A DNA stretch of 64,000 bases, taken from Mariniphaga sp963747515. GTDB lineage: Bacteria; Bacteroidota; Bacteroidia; Bacteroidales; Prolixibacteraceae. The stretch's first letter is position 1, and the number at the start of each line of letters is the position of its first letter. Made by a program: the position numbers and the translations under genes. This document shows, piece by piece, positions 1 to 8,842 of the stretch. The DNA lies in assembly GCA_963747515.1 (NCBI GenBank), contig CAVVFN010000002.1, forward strand, positions 248,001 to 312,000. Direction: 5' to 3'. Below the pieces are notes generated by a model. The model had not been told where the DNA came from. It saw nothing but the letters and a program-made list of their open reading frames with translations, and searched no databases.

Positions 1-259
1 GAGAAGCAAGTTGATTAATAAGACGATCGTAACGGCGACGCACATTACCTGGGGTACCAATGGCCTGATCGATGTTGTCTGTTACCGCAACTATTTCGGA
101 TTGATGACTCTTGCAAACAGGACATTTGCCCGAAAAAGTTCCTGTTCTTTGCACGTTACGCTTAAATTCTTCTACGCGAAAGAACCTCAGATCGCTTTGT
201 CGCGTATCTTTAAGTTTCTCATTAATGGCTGAAATGATTTGCGAGGTCCAGTCTTCCAT
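1..259 (-). CDS. N-terminus of an uncharacterised protein (cut by window edge)
   Basis: The minus-strand frame is open from an ATG at 257-259 to the left edge, giving 86 codons of an N-terminus; the rest lies outside the window. It begins MEDWTSQIISAINEKL and carries a CPVC pair at about residues 46-49, which looks like half of a zinc-binding knuckle whose partner cysteines would have to lie further on. A basic stretch (VRRRYDRL) follows. It starts about 90 nt downstream of the pnp stop, behind a hairpin, so it is probably a separate transcription unit. I do not recognise the family. The plus-strand frames over the same bases look like shadows. Confidence 0.55.
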   Translation of the reverse strand, partial: MEDWTSQIISAINEKLKDTRQSDLRFFRVEEFKRNVQRTGTFSGKCPVCKSHQSEIVAVTDNIDQAIGTPGNVRRRYDRLINQLAS

Positions 260-290
260 CCGCTGCTTTTTTTTGATTCAAAGTTACAAA

Positions 291-327
291 AAAGGAAAAG
301 CTGTCCAATAAATGAACAGCTTCTTCC
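291..327 (-). terminator. Terminator downstream of pnp
   Basis: Read on the minus strand, GGAAGAAGCTGT pairs with ACAGCTTTTCC (one bulge) across an AT-rich loop and is followed by a run of six Ts. It lies 25 nt past the pnp stop codon, the expected place for an intrinsic terminator of the rpsO-pnp unit. Confidence 0.65.
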
Positions 328-351
328 AAAACAGATTGTTTTTTAATTTTT

Positions 352-2652
352 TTAATCGCGTCGAGGTCTGCGATCTCTCCTGTCGTTGTCCCGTCTGTTT
401 TCGTCGCGGCGATTAAAATCGCGGCGGTTATCGTCCCTGCGATCATCCCTCCTTTGAGGACGTTCGCTGCGCTCTCCTCTGTCGTGACGGTCGCTGCGCG
501 GAGGACGCTCCACATAACCTTCCGGTTTTGGAAGCAGTACTTTTCTTGATAGTTTCAGCTTTCCTGTTTTCTCATCGATGCCTATAAGCTTTACTTCCAC
601 CTCTTCGCCTTCCTTGATGAAATCCTCAGCCGACTCTACCCGGTTCCAGTCCATCTCCGAAACGTGAAGCAACCCGTCTTTGCCAGGAATGATTTCCACA
701 AAGGCGCCAAATGAAACTACCGATTTCACTTTTCCTGTATAAATTTCACCTACTTCAGGCAGTGCAATAATTGCTTTTATACGTTTCTTTGCAGCCTCAA
801 TCGGTTCAATTCCTGCACCTGAAATTTGAACCAAACCTACTTTTTCAACTTCCTCAATAACAATCACCGTACCGGTTTCTTCCTGGATGGCCTGAATAAT
901 TTTTCCGCCAGGTCCGATAACAGCACCAATCATATCTTTCGGTATTTCAATTACCTCAATTCGCGGTACATTGGGTTTGAAATCTGCACGTGGTTCAGGA
1001 ATTACTTCCAGCATTTTATTTAGGATATGCAGCCGGCCTTCTTTTGCCTGCTGAAGTGCTTTAGAAAGAACTTCATAAGAAAGCCCGTCAACTTTAATAT
1101 CCATTTGTGTGGCGGTAATACCGTCAACTGTGCCGGCAATTTTAAAATCCATATCACCCAAATGATCTTCATCACCAAGAATATCGGATAATACGGCATA
1201 TTTGGTCAATCCTTTATCGGAAATCAACCCCATGGCAATTCCCGAAACCGGCTTTTTAATCTTCATGGCACAATCCATCATAGCCATTGTTCCGGCACAA
1301 ACTGTTGCCATCGACGATGATCCATTTGATTCCAGAATATCGGAAACAACGCGAACTATGTATGGAAAATCATCAGGAAGAATCTTCTTCAGTGCCCGGT
1401 GAGCCAGGTTTCCATGGCCAATTTCCCTGCGGCTGAGTCCACGTGGAGTTTTGGCTTCACCCACACAAAACGGTGGAAAATTATAATGCAGAAGGAATTT
1501 TTCCCTACCCTGTACCATTACGTTATCTATAATCTTTTCATCCATTTTTGTACCCAGGGTAACGGATGTCAGCGACTGGGTTTCTCCACGTGTGAAAATT
1601 GCTGAGCCATGTGCTCCGGGCAGATAATTCACCTCACCCCATATATCCCTTATTTCATCGGTTTTTCTTCCATCAAGTCTGATGTGATCATCAAGGATCA
1701 TACGTCGCATGGCTTCCTTTTCCACATCGTGATAATAACGCTTAATCAGCTTTTCATGAAGTTCAAGGTCAACCTCTTCATTTCCAGAATTGCTCTCCTT
1801 GTAAGCTTCGATAAATTCATCACGTACAGCCTTGAATTGTTCCATACGTTCCTGTTTGTTGGTTAGTTGTTGTTTGGCCAACTCATAACATTTAGGATAA
1901 AGATCGGCATGCACTTTTTCCCGCAGTTGCTCATCATTGGTTTCATGGCTGTATTCACGTTTCACCACTCCCCGTTCGGCGGCCATTTCTTCCTGCAGTT
2001 TACAATGCTTTTTGATTTCTTCATGCGCAAATTTAATGGCTTCCAGCATTTCTTCCTCAGAAACTTCATTCATTTCACCCTCTACCATCATAATATTATC
2101 ATATGAGGCACCAACCATAATATCAAGATCAGCAGTTTCCAGTTGAGTAGAGGTAGGATTTATAACAAAACTTCCGTTTATACGGGCAACACGAACTTCG
2201 GATATGGGTGTTTCAAACGGCACATCCGATACCATAATTGCTGCAGATGCAGCTAGACCTGCCAATGCATCCGGAAGGTCCTCCTTGCCTGCAGATATCA
2301 GCGAAATCATAACTGCTGTTTCAGCATGATAATCTTCGGGAAAGAGCGGACGTAATGCCCTGTCGACCAATCGTGCAATTAAAATTTCATCATCCGAAGG
2401 ACGCCCTTCGCGTTTTAAAAATCCTCCGGGAAAACGGCCTGCAGCAGAAAATTTCTCCCTGTAATCAACCGACAGGGGCATGAAATCAACATCTTCATTT
2501 GCTTCTTTTGCTGAAACAACAGTTGCTAAAACCATTGTTTCACCCATACGTACCACCACCGAACCATCGGCTTGTTTTGCCAGCTTGCCGGTTTCTATGG
2601 TAATCGACCTGCCATCTGCAAGGTCAATTGTTTTTGTTGTTACTTTTACCAT
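352..2652 (-). CDS. pnp: Polyribonucleotide nucleotidyltransferase (PNPase)
   Basis: A 766-residue PNPase, the phosphorolytic 3'-5' exoribonuclease of mRNA decay. Two RNase PH domains (about 12-145 and 325-460) flank the alpha-helical linker. A KH domain follows with the GxxG loop in IGAVIGPGGKIIQ near residue 582, then an S1 domain (about 631-704). The last 50 residues are an unusually arginine- and aspartate-rich tail (repeated RRD/DRR units), probably disordered and RNA-binding; such tails are common in Bacteroidota. It follows rpsO in the conserved rpsO-pnp order, separated by a strong hairpin, so expression may come partly from read-through. Confidence 0.98.
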   Translation of the reverse strand: MVKVTTKTIDLADGRSITIETGKLAKQADGSVVVRMGETMVLATVVSAKEANEDVDFMPLSVDYREKFSAAGRFPGGFLKREGRPSDDEILIARLVDRALRPLFPEDYHAETAVMISLISAGKEDLPDALAGLAASAAIMVSDVPFETPISEVRVARINGSFVINPTSTQLETADLDIMVGASYDNIMMVEGEMNEVSEEEMLEAIKFAHEEIKKHCKLQEEMAAERGVVKREYSHETNDEQLREKVHADLYPKCYELAKQQLTNKQERMEQFKAVRDEFIEAYKESNSGNEEVDLELHEKLIKRYYHDVEKEAMRRMILDDHIRLDGRKTDEIRDIWGEVNYLPGAHGSAIFTRGETQSLTSVTLGTKMDEKIIDNVMVQGREKFLLHYNFPPFCVGEAKTPRGLSRREIGHGNLAHRALKKILPDDFPYIVRVVSDILESNGSSSMATVCAGTMAMMDCAMKIKKPVSGIAMGLISDKGLTKYAVLSDILGDEDHLGDMDFKIAGTVDGITATQMDIKVDGLSYEVLSKALQQAKEGRLHILNKMLEVIPEPRADFKPNVPRIEVIEIPKDMIGAVIGPGGKIIQAIQEETGTVIVIEEVEKVGLVQISGAGIEPIEAAKKRIKAIIALPEVGEIYTGKVKSVVSFGAFVEIIPGKDGLLHVSEMDWNRVESAEDFIKEGEEVEVKLIGIDEKTGKLKLSRKVLLPKPEGYVERPPRSDRHDRGERSERPQRRDDRRDDNRRDFNRRDENRRDNDRRDRRPRRD

Positions 2653-2716
2653 ATTCTTTCAAATAATTCAAATTGTTTAAAACTCTTAAAAGGTGGTGAG
2701 GTTTTGCAATATACAA

Positions 2717-2748
2717 AAAAGAAAGGCAATCTATATTGCCTTTCTTTT
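2717..2748 (-). terminator. Intrinsic terminator between rpsO and pnp
   Basis: A perfect 14-bp stem (AAAAGAAAGGCAAT / ATTGCCTTTCTTTT) with a CTAT loop, followed by Ts on the minus strand, starts six bases past the rpsO stop. It would end rpsO transcripts or limit the amount reaching pnp. Confidence 0.85.
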
Positions 2749-2753
2749 GTTTT

Positions 2754-3023
2754 TTACTTACGCAGATTTAGTTTTTCGATTATTGCACGATAACGTTCAA
2801 TGTCCTTATCTTTCATATAATCAAGAAGTCTGCGGCGTTTACCAACGAGCTTAATTAAGGCCCGGCGGGTGCTAAAATCTTTCTTGTTCCGTTTCAGGTG
2901 CTCAGTAAGATGGTTAATCCTGAAAGTGAACATGGCAACTTGTCCTTCCGCGCTGCCTGTGTCCTTTTCGCTTTTGCCGTACTGGGCAAAAAATTCCTGT
3001 TTCTTTTCCGGTGTTAAATACAT
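2754..3023 (-). CDS. rpsO: 30S ribosomal protein S15
   Basis: An 89-residue protein of the usual S15 length. It carries the family landmarks: TGSAEGQVA, the H(L)TEHLKRNKKDFSTRRAL helix that contacts 16S rRNA, and LVGKRRRLLDYMKDKD. S15 is a primary 16S-binding protein that nucleates the 30S platform. It lies directly upstream of pnp as in many bacteria, and has its own promoter and a leader hairpin (separate entries), both consistent with autogenous control known for S15 in other bacteria. Confidence 0.98.
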   Translation of the reverse strand: MYLTPEKKQEFFAQYGKSEKDTGSAEGQVAMFTFRINHLTEHLKRNKKDFSTRRALIKLVGKRRRLLDYMKDKDIERYRAIIEKLNLRK

Positions 3024-3050
3024 TCAAATAAAAATTAAAATTATACGATG

Positions 3051-3089
3051 TTTAAGCTGCAGCATTGCATTAAATAACAACAGCTTAAA
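3051..3089 (-). promoter_or_regulatory. Possible S15 autoregulatory leader hairpin
   Basis: In the rpsO 5' leader, TTTAAGCTG (minus strand, 3089-3081) pairs perfectly with CAGCTTAAA (3059-3051) around a 21-nt loop. The loop also contains short GC-containing segments (GTTG/CAATGCTG) that could form an inner helix or junction. Its place between promoter and start codon fits the leader RNAs with which S15 represses itself in other phyla. The sequence does not match a leader class I can name, so the function is inferred from position only. Confidence 0.35.
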
Positions 3090-3099
3090 ATTACGGGCA

Positions 3100-3129
3100 C
3101 AAAATTAGATAAAAGTTTTGATTTTCAAA
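3100..3129 (-). promoter_or_regulatory. rpsO promoter (Bacteroidota -33/-7)
   Basis: On the minus strand, TTTG (3129-3126), an 18-nt spacer, then TAATTTTG (3107-3100) match the Bacteroidota primary-sigma consensus TTTG-N19-TAnnTTTG. Transcription would start near 3095, giving a leader of about 70 nt that contains the hairpin at 3051-3089. Confidence 0.6.
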
Positions 3130-3166
3130 CCAAAAAATGCATCTATTAAAAAACTATGGGTTTTCT

Positions 3167-4045
3167 TTATCCCAGCCGTTCATATGCTTCTTGAATTTCA
3201 TTATAAGTGGGCTGGCTTATTCTGAACAATGGCGAACGCAGTTCATTTTGAATTAAACCCAGTATATTGAGCAATGCCTTTACTCCTCCCGGATTGCCTT
3301 CTTTAAACAACAACATAAAAAGCTCAATCATGCTGAAGTGCAGTTTGCGGGCCTCATTATATTGGCCTTCCAGGGCAAGGTGAATCAGACTGCTAAGCTT
3401 TTTCGGCAAGGCATTGGCAATTACCGAAATGATTCCGGACCCGCCAACTGAAATAATAGGCAGTGCCAAAACATCATCGCCCGAAATGAGATTAAAATGA
3501 GCAGGAGCATTCTTGCAAATCCGTGTAATCTGCGACATTACTCCCGAAGCTTCCTTTACAGATACAATTTTTTCGGAGCTTTCGGCAAGCCGGATAACAG
3601 TTTCGGCTTCCATGTTTACTCCTGTGCGTGAAGGAACATTGTACAAGATAAGGGGTACCGGACTTTCTTTTGCAATTGCAGAATAATGCCGGAACATGCC
3701 CTCCTGCGAGGGCTTGTTATAGTATGGAGTTACAATAAGCAATCCACTTATTCCGTTGAAGTCAAATTTTTCAATCTGTTTTATGATTTTCCGGGTATCG
3801 TTGCCTCCCATGCCCACAACAACAGGCAAACCCGAGGCATTTTCCTTTACAAAACTCACCAGATCTTTCTTTTCACTGCCGGTCAATGTAGGTGTCTCAG
3901 CTGTAGTTCCCAATGCCACCAGGTAATCCATTCCCCCCTGTACCTGATTTTTTATAATTTTCTCGAGTGCATTGTAATCTACATTATTGTTTTCGGTGAA
4001 AGGAGTCACCAATGCCACACCTGCACCTTTAAAAGGATGATTCAT
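3167..4045 (-). CDS. dapA: 4-hydroxy-tetrahydrodipicolinate synthase
   Basis: A 292-residue class I aldolase that condenses pyruvate with aspartate semialdehyde, the first committed step to lysine and diaminopimelate. Visible landmarks are GTTAETPTL near residue 46 (pyruvate-binding threonines), YNVPSRTG with the catalytic tyrosine near 134, the Schiff-base lysine in VSVKEASG near 162, and GGSGIISV. Length and motifs are normal. Its ATG lies 2 nt after the stop of the upstream DUF6913-like gene, so the two are probably translated from one message. Confidence 0.96.
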   Translation of the reverse strand: MNHPFKGAGVALVTPFTENNNVDYNALEKIIKNQVQGGMDYLVALGTTAETPTLTGSEKKDLVSFVKENASGLPVVVGMGGNDTRKIIKQIEKFDFNGISGLLIVTPYYNKPSQEGMFRHYSAIAKESPVPLILYNVPSRTGVNMEAETVIRLAESSEKIVSVKEASGVMSQITRICKNAPAHFNLISGDDVLALPIISVGGSGIISVIANALPKKLSSLIHLALEGQYNEARKLHFSMIELFMLLFKEGNPGGVKALLNILGLIQNELRSPLFRISQPTYNEIQEAYERLG

Positions 4046-4047
4046 AC

Positions 4048-4560
4048 TTAAGTTTTTTTATTAAGTTGTTCAAGATAAAATATTTGTTGTCGGGCAAGGT
4101 ATTCTGCGTTCTTCCTGCCGTTAATCTGAATGTTTAGATCGAAATAGTTAAACCCGGAAGGCGACCAGCCTATTTTAAAATGCGACCGGCTCATGGCAGT
4201 CAGGTATAATAGTACGAGGTTCTGTTCAAGAGACACATTCAGCAGCAGATCGTATTCTGTTTTAATGAAATCTTCAGTAAAACCAGGCTTTGGAAAACCA
4301 AGCCAGTTGAGGTCTTTTGGTGTTATTACATTTGTTCCTGTTGCCATTAGAGCCTGCTGATTATAAACGCAAAGGTTGCGGAAAATAACCTGTGACCGCT
4401 GGAAATAATCATAAAGATATTGAAAAGCCTGCTCCTGAGAGGGTTGCCACAGAACACACACCTTCCTGATGGTTTCAGGATTAGGCAACACTACCCGGCG
4501 CTTTACTGCGGCAGCATCCTTTTGAAGTTTACGGTATGCAATATTTTCTATCAGTTTCAT
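4048..4560 (-). CDS. DUF6913-like conserved protein upstream of dapA
   Basis: A 170-residue soluble protein without signal peptide or membrane segment. Features are a basic N-terminus (KLQKDAAAVKRRV), a central WLGFPKPGFTEDFIKTEYDLLLNVS segment and a C-terminal FDLNIQINGRKNAEYL segment. It resembles a Bacteroidota family that I associate with DUF6913, though the assignment is from memory. It is coupled to dapA (2-nt gap). On the minus strand TAACTTTG (4575-4568) could be a -7 box just 8 nt before the ATG, giving a nearly leaderless message. The function is unknown. Confidence 0.75.
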   Translation of the reverse strand: MKLIENIAYRKLQKDAAAVKRRVVLPNPETIRKVCVLWQPSQEQAFQYLYDYFQRSQVIFRNLCVYNQQALMATGTNVITPKDLNWLGFPKPGFTEDFIKTEYDLLLNVSLEQNLVLLYLTAMSRSHFKIGWSPSGFNYFDLNIQINGRKNAEYLARQQIFYLEQLNKKT

Positions 4561-4690
4561 TCGCGGACAAAGTTAATGAAATGTGAAAAACTATTACCTG
4601 GGCTAAAAATTTTTGTCAGAATGCTTATTGTTCTGTTTCATAACAACCAAAATATACTCTTTCGTTAGTCAAATTAAAAGTTTATGAAAT

Positions 4691-6700
4691 TCAGGTTTTG
4701 ATTATTTTAAGAAAATCATCTTCCGAAATGATTGAAATTCCATATTGCTGTGCTTTATCCAGTTTACTGGGACCCATATTCTCTCCGGCCAGTATATAAG
4801 AAGTTTTTTTTGATATGGAACTCACATTCTTTCCTCCGTTTTGTTCAATTAACTGCTTTAATTCGTCGCGCGAATGATTCTCAAAAGTTCCTGAAATAAC
4901 AATATTTAACCCCTTTAGTTTATCCGTTCGTTTACTGAGTTTATCTTTACTTATCTGAAACTGCAATCCTTGCTTTTTTAAAAATTCAATAAGTTCCATA
5001 TGTTCCGGCTTCGATAAATAGTCTACAACACTCTCTGCAATACGCTCTCCAATTTCATTCATTTCTTCCAATTCATCTTTTGATTTCAGCTTAAGATTGT
5101 CGACAGAGTGAACTTCCTTTACCAGTTTTTTTGCAACGGTTTCACCAACATAACGAATTCCCAGGGCATAAAGCACCCGCTCGAATGGAGCTTTTTTTGA
5201 TTCTTCCAATCCATCGAGAATCCGCTGAGCCGATTTTTCTCCCATACGTTCCAGTTTAGTCAGTTGTTCTTTTTTCAAGTGGTAAAGGTCGGCTATTCCT
5301 TTTATCAGGCCATGGTTATAAAGCGATTCAATTGTTTCCTGACCAAGTCCGTCGATGTCCATTGCCCTGCGACTTACAAAATGTTCTATTCTTCCTTTAA
5401 TCTGTGGTGGACAGCCCATATCATTGGGGCAGTAATGGGCAGCTTCTCCTTCATTCCTCACCAATTTTGTATTGCACTCGGGGCATTTTTCAATAAACTG
5501 AACCGGCTGTGCCATTGGATGTCTCAAATCGGCTTTTACCTCTGTTATCTTGGGTATTATTTCTCCTCCTTTTTCCACAAATACCGTATCGTTAAAATGC
5601 AGATCAAGTTTTTTAATAATATCGGCATTGTGAAGCGAAGCTCTCTTTACTACTGTTCCTGCAATCAGCACGGGGTTGAGATTGGCTACCGGAGTAACTG
5701 CTCCCGTACGGCCAACCTGGTAGGAAACTGACTTCAGCTCTGTGGCAGCGCTTTCAGCCTTGAATTTATAGGCAACAGCCCATCGCGGCGATTTGGCTGT
5801 ATATCCCAGCTCCTCCTGCAACTGTTGCGAATTAACCTTTATAACCACGCCATCGGTTCCCACTGGTATTTTATGGCGTTCCAAATCCCATTTACCAATG
5901 TAACTGATAACCTCATCGAGGTTACGGCACAACTGCATCGCCTGCGAAATTTTAAATCCCCAGCCGGCAGCTTTTTTAAGATTCTGGTAGTGCCCATCCT
6001 CCGGTAGTTTTTCACCCATCAGAGAAAAAAACCAGGCATCCAGTTTCCGGGAAGCCACAATGGAAGGGTTCTGCATTTTTAGTGTCCCGGCAGCAGCATT
6101 ACGCGGATTGGCAAAAAGTGCTTCTCCAGCTTCCTCCCGTTGTTTATTCAACTCCTCAAAAACATGAAGCGGCATCACAATCTCCCCCCGTATCTCAAAA
6201 CTATCGGGAAAATCCTTTCCACGCAGCTTCATCGGAACCGAACGGATGGTTTTAACATTGGCTGTCACATCGTCTCCTTTTACCCCGTCGCCGCGGGTAA
6301 CAGCCCGCACCAGTTTCCCTTTTTCATACAAAAGGCTGATGGAAGATCCATCGAACTTCAGTTCGCATACATATTCAAAACCGATCCCTATCTGCTTTAT
6401 TATCCGGTTGTCGAAATCCCTTATTTCCTCTTCTGAATAAGCATTGGAAAGCGAAAACATCGGATAACGATGTTCCACCTGCTCAAACGACTTGCTTAAA
6501 TCGCTCCCCACTCGCTGGGTGGGAGAAAAAGGATCGGCAAACTCCGGAAAATCTGCCTCCAGTTTTTCCAGTTCCCGGAGTTTCATATCAAATTCGTAAT
6601 CGCTTATCTCAGGCTGATGCAACACATAATACTTATAATTATGCTCTTCCAGTTCCTGCCTTAAATCGGTTATCCTTCGGTAAGCTTCTTCCTTTTCCAT
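4691..6700 (-). CDS. ligA: NAD-dependent DNA ligase LigA
   Basis: A 669-residue ligase of normal length that seals nicks using NAD+ in replication and repair. Domains in order are Ia (about 1-65), the adenylation domain with the nucleotidyl-lysine motif ELKFDGSS near residue 113 and TRGDGVKGDDVT just after, and the OB fold. Next come the four-cysteine zinc finger (CPEC...YCPNDMGC, about 405-430), the helix-hairpin-helix repeats (about 445-575) and a C-terminal BRCT domain (about 593-669). All key residues are present. It is monocistronic as far as can be seen. Confidence 0.98.
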   Translation of the reverse strand: MEKEEAYRRITDLRQELEEHNYKYYVLHQPEISDYEFDMKLRELEKLEADFPEFADPFSPTQRVGSDLSKSFEQVEHRYPMFSLSNAYSEEEIRDFDNRIIKQIGIGFEYVCELKFDGSSISLLYEKGKLVRAVTRGDGVKGDDVTANVKTIRSVPMKLRGKDFPDSFEIRGEIVMPLHVFEELNKQREEAGEALFANPRNAAAGTLKMQNPSIVASRKLDAWFFSLMGEKLPEDGHYQNLKKAAGWGFKISQAMQLCRNLDEVISYIGKWDLERHKIPVGTDGVVIKVNSQQLQEELGYTAKSPRWAVAYKFKAESAATELKSVSYQVGRTGAVTPVANLNPVLIAGTVVKRASLHNADIIKKLDLHFNDTVFVEKGGEIIPKITEVKADLRHPMAQPVQFIEKCPECNTKLVRNEGEAAHYCPNDMGCPPQIKGRIEHFVSRRAMDIDGLGQETIESLYNHGLIKGIADLYHLKKEQLTKLERMGEKSAQRILDGLEESKKAPFERVLYALGIRYVGETVAKKLVKEVHSVDNLKLKSKDELEEMNEIGERIAESVVDYLSKPEHMELIEFLKKQGLQFQISKDKLSKRTDKLKGLNIVISGTFENHSRDELKQLIEQNGGKNVSSISKKTSYILAGENMGPSKLDKAQQYGISIISEDDFLKIIKT

Positions 6701-7009
6701 AACGGGATATAAATTTTTTTTAAAATTTCAAATGGTTAAAAATACGTAAGATTTCTCATTTGTATTAAACAATTGGATGTCGATTTTTATTAATAGTAGA
6801 ACAAGAATTGGAGAGACATAAGACACAGGATGAACAGACACAGGGCATTAGACAATTTGGAAACAATTTTCTTATTATAGGTACCATAAGTCCTGATACT
6901 AAATTGTTCAGAAGGATTGGGGCCATTAAATTCAGGCATCTTAAGACTGCAATCCGAACCTAATACCTGAAGTTTGACAGAACAAGGTTACAAATAAAAT
7001 TAAATTAGC
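6701..7009. other. Intergenic, no recognisable gene
   Basis: The stretch between the ligA start and the SRPBCC remnant holds the ligA 5' region and AT-rich sequence. A short open stretch around 6870-6960 does not resemble a family I know. No RNA or repeat was seen. Confidence 0.4.
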
Positions 7010-7144
7010 ATGACGAACAACAAAGTAACCTTACACCGGGTGCTGACCGCCTCTCCCGAAAAAGTTTTCAGGGCCTTTTACAACGCAGATGCCTTTTCAA
7101 ATGGATTTGGGGCAGGACCTAATTTAAGCAGGAAAACCCTATAG
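7010..7144 (+). pseudogene. Remnant of an SRPBCC/AHSA1-type protein (N-terminus only)
   Basis: An ATG at 7010 opens 44 codons beginning MTNNKVTLHRVLTASPEKVF and continuing RAFYNADAFS. This matches the N-terminal strand and helix of SRPBCC/AHSA1 proteins, which normally run to 140-160 residues. After ADAFS the expected lysine-tryptophan-leucine segment is missing, a glycine-rich scrap follows, and a stop occurs at 7142-7144. Nothing downstream to 7280 restores the family in any frame. It is therefore a truncated remnant, and lies among other decaying small genes. Confidence 0.7.
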
Positions 7145-7430
7145 GAGAGAGGTGAGGACTTGCCGGATGGATGTTCCCGACAAAAATGGTTCAGCAAACG
7201 ATGGGGAAAGCGGGTGTAATTGAAGGAACAGATCGTGTGCCGGCTAAAAGGAGAATCGGACTGGATAATATATGACATGGATAAAAAGTGAATACAGCAT
7301 GTTACTGATTTAGTTAATCCTGTTGATATTATTATGGGGAGAATAAGCTGATGTATCCCTTAATTGTGTGGTCTGAAACAGCGATTTAAGGGAATAACAA
7401 GTTATAAATAACCTTAAAATTAACAAGAAT

Positions 7431-7976
7431 ATGAGAAAATTAATCATGTGGAACATTATTACTCTTGATGGGTATTTTGAAGGAAAGCAGAACTGGGACT
7501 TGCCCTTTCACCTCATGATTTGGGGCAAAGAATTGGAGAAGCTCAGCATTGAACAGTTATATTCGGCTGATTATCTCATTTTTGGACGGGTAACCTACGA
7601 AGGAATGGCAGCTTATTGGACCAAAGAAGAAGGTGAAATTGCCGAACTAATGAACGGAATCCCGAAAATCGTTTTTTCTAAAACATTGAAAGCAGCTGAA
7701 TGGAACAATTCAATCCTGATTAAAGGGAATGCTTCTGCCGAAATTTCGAAACTAAAAGCTCAGGGTAATAGAGATATGTATGTATTTGGAAGTGCGGATC
7801 TTTCCACAACATTTATAAACGACAACCTTTTTGACGAATACCGTATTGGAATAGCCCCGGTTATTTTGGGTAGCGGACGGCCGCTGTTCAGGCAGGGAAT
7901 AGCTTCACGAAATTTATCGCTTTTTTCCACACAACAACTTTCAACTGGCGGTGTGGTTTTAAAATTTAGAAAATAA
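7431..7976 (+). CDS. Dihydrofolate reductase-family protein (RibD C-terminal fold)
   Basis: A 181-residue protein of the RibD C-terminal/DHFR-like reductase fold. The N-terminal strand with ITLDGYFEGK, the GRVTYEGMAAYW segment, the KIVFSKTL strand, the nucleotide-binding DMYVFGSADLS loop and the C-terminal GSGRPLF motif are all intact. Members are NAD(P)H-dependent reductases, mostly of unknown physiological substrate, and are not the housekeeping folA. A degraded paralogue lies 870 bp downstream (8843-8995), so this may be the surviving copy of a duplicated set. Confidence 0.85.
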   Translation: MRKLIMWNIITLDGYFEGKQNWDLPFHLMIWGKELEKLSIEQLYSADYLIFGRVTYEGMAAYWTKEEGEIAELMNGIPKIVFSKTLKAAEWNNSILIKGNASAEISKLKAQGNRDMYVFGSADLSTTFINDNLFDEYRIGIAPVILGSGRPLFRQGIASRNLSLFSTQQLSTGGVVLKFRK

Positions 7977-8024
7977 GCTAGAATTGAATATTATGTGGGA
8001 CTATGAATTCCTTAGTTGATAAAA

Positions 8025-8477
8025 ATGACAAATAATAAATTGCTTCGAATGGACAATGTTGGCATTGTGGTAGAATCCCTCGATGATGCAATTTCTTTTT
8101 TCACGGAAATAGGCCTGGAGCTTGAAGATCGTGCCCTAATCGAAGGAGAATGGGTTGGCCGCGTTACCGGATTAGACTCTCAATCGGTAGAAATTGCTAT
8201 GATGGTTACCCTGGATGGCCATAGCCGGCTCGAGCTTTCAAGATTTCTCTCCCCGCCTGCGATCTCAGATCACCGGACAGCTCCTGTGAATGCTCTGGGT
8301 TATCTTCGCATCATGTTCACTGTTGAAGACATTAACGAGATGGTATCCAGACTCATCAAACATGGCGCTCAGCTCGTTGGAGAAGTGGTTCAATACGGAG
8401 ACTCATACCGGCTCTGCTATATCCGCGGAACCGAAGGCCTATTAATTGGTTTGGCGGAACAACTCAGGAATAAATGA
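8025..8477 (+). CDS. VOC family protein (glyoxalase/bleomycin-resistance fold)
   Basis: A 150-residue vicinal-oxygen-chelate protein with the two expected beta-alpha-beta-beta-beta modules: LRMDNVGIVVESLDDAISFF and, in the second half, LGYLRIMFTVEDINEMVSRL with a final RGTEGLLIGLAEQL. Substrate cannot be inferred. I chose the ATG at 8025; an in-frame TTG at 8016 would add three residues. Its TGA stop (8475-8477) is followed in the same frame by a hydrolase remnant, so read-through would give a longer fusion. Confidence 0.85.
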   Translation: MTNNKLLRMDNVGIVVESLDDAISFFTEIGLELEDRALIEGEWVGRVTGLDSQSVEIAMMVTLDGHSRLELSRFLSPPAISDHRTAPVNALGYLRIMFTVEDINEMVSRLIKHGAQLVGEVVQYGDSYRLCYIRGTEGLLIGLAEQLRNK

Positions 8478-8762
8478 CAAAGGAGATCTGTTGATAAATT
8501 AGTTCTCGCTTCCACAATTGAAGACATACCCAAAAAACTGAAAGATGCTTTCCTGCTGATAAATTTCGACAACTCAAAACTGCTGACCATGTTCAACAAA
8601 AACATGGAAAGAATGTTAGGTTTTAAAGATTGGAAGGAAGAATCTGTTGGATTCTTAAATGCGCCTGTGCTGATTAGAAATAGAGACCAGGAGGTTATAC
8701 TGCCTGATCATGCACTTGCTCTAACGAAATTGATTAAGAAATTACAACCATGGTTTCTTTAG
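8478..8762 (+). pseudogene. Remnant of an alpha/beta hydrolase
   Basis: Directly after the VOC stop and in the same frame, 94 codons stay open to a stop at 8760-8762. They encode a recognisable middle-to-late piece of an alpha/beta hydrolase: LKDAFLLINFDNSKLLTMF, then NMERMLGFKDWKEESV, then APVLI followed by DQEVILPDHALALTKLI. The last segment is the strand carrying the catalytic aspartate region and the helix after it. The nucleophile elbow (GxSxG) and the catalytic-histidine end are missing, so it cannot be active. Typical family length is 250-290 residues. Confidence 0.7.
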
Positions 8763-8842
8763 CGGAGGGGCTGAAAATCCAAAACCTGATGAAACAATAA
8801 AGAGATGAACTGTTAACGCAAATTTTGACTTTTTAATTCAAA

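Noticed and set aside
3686..4051. 121-codon plus-strand frame antisense to dapA
   Set aside because: It lies wholly opposite a conserved gene and encodes no recognisable features.
5264..5731. 155-codon plus-strand frame antisense to ligA
   Set aside because: It mirrors the zinc-finger and HhH region of LigA; the composition is that of a shadow frame.
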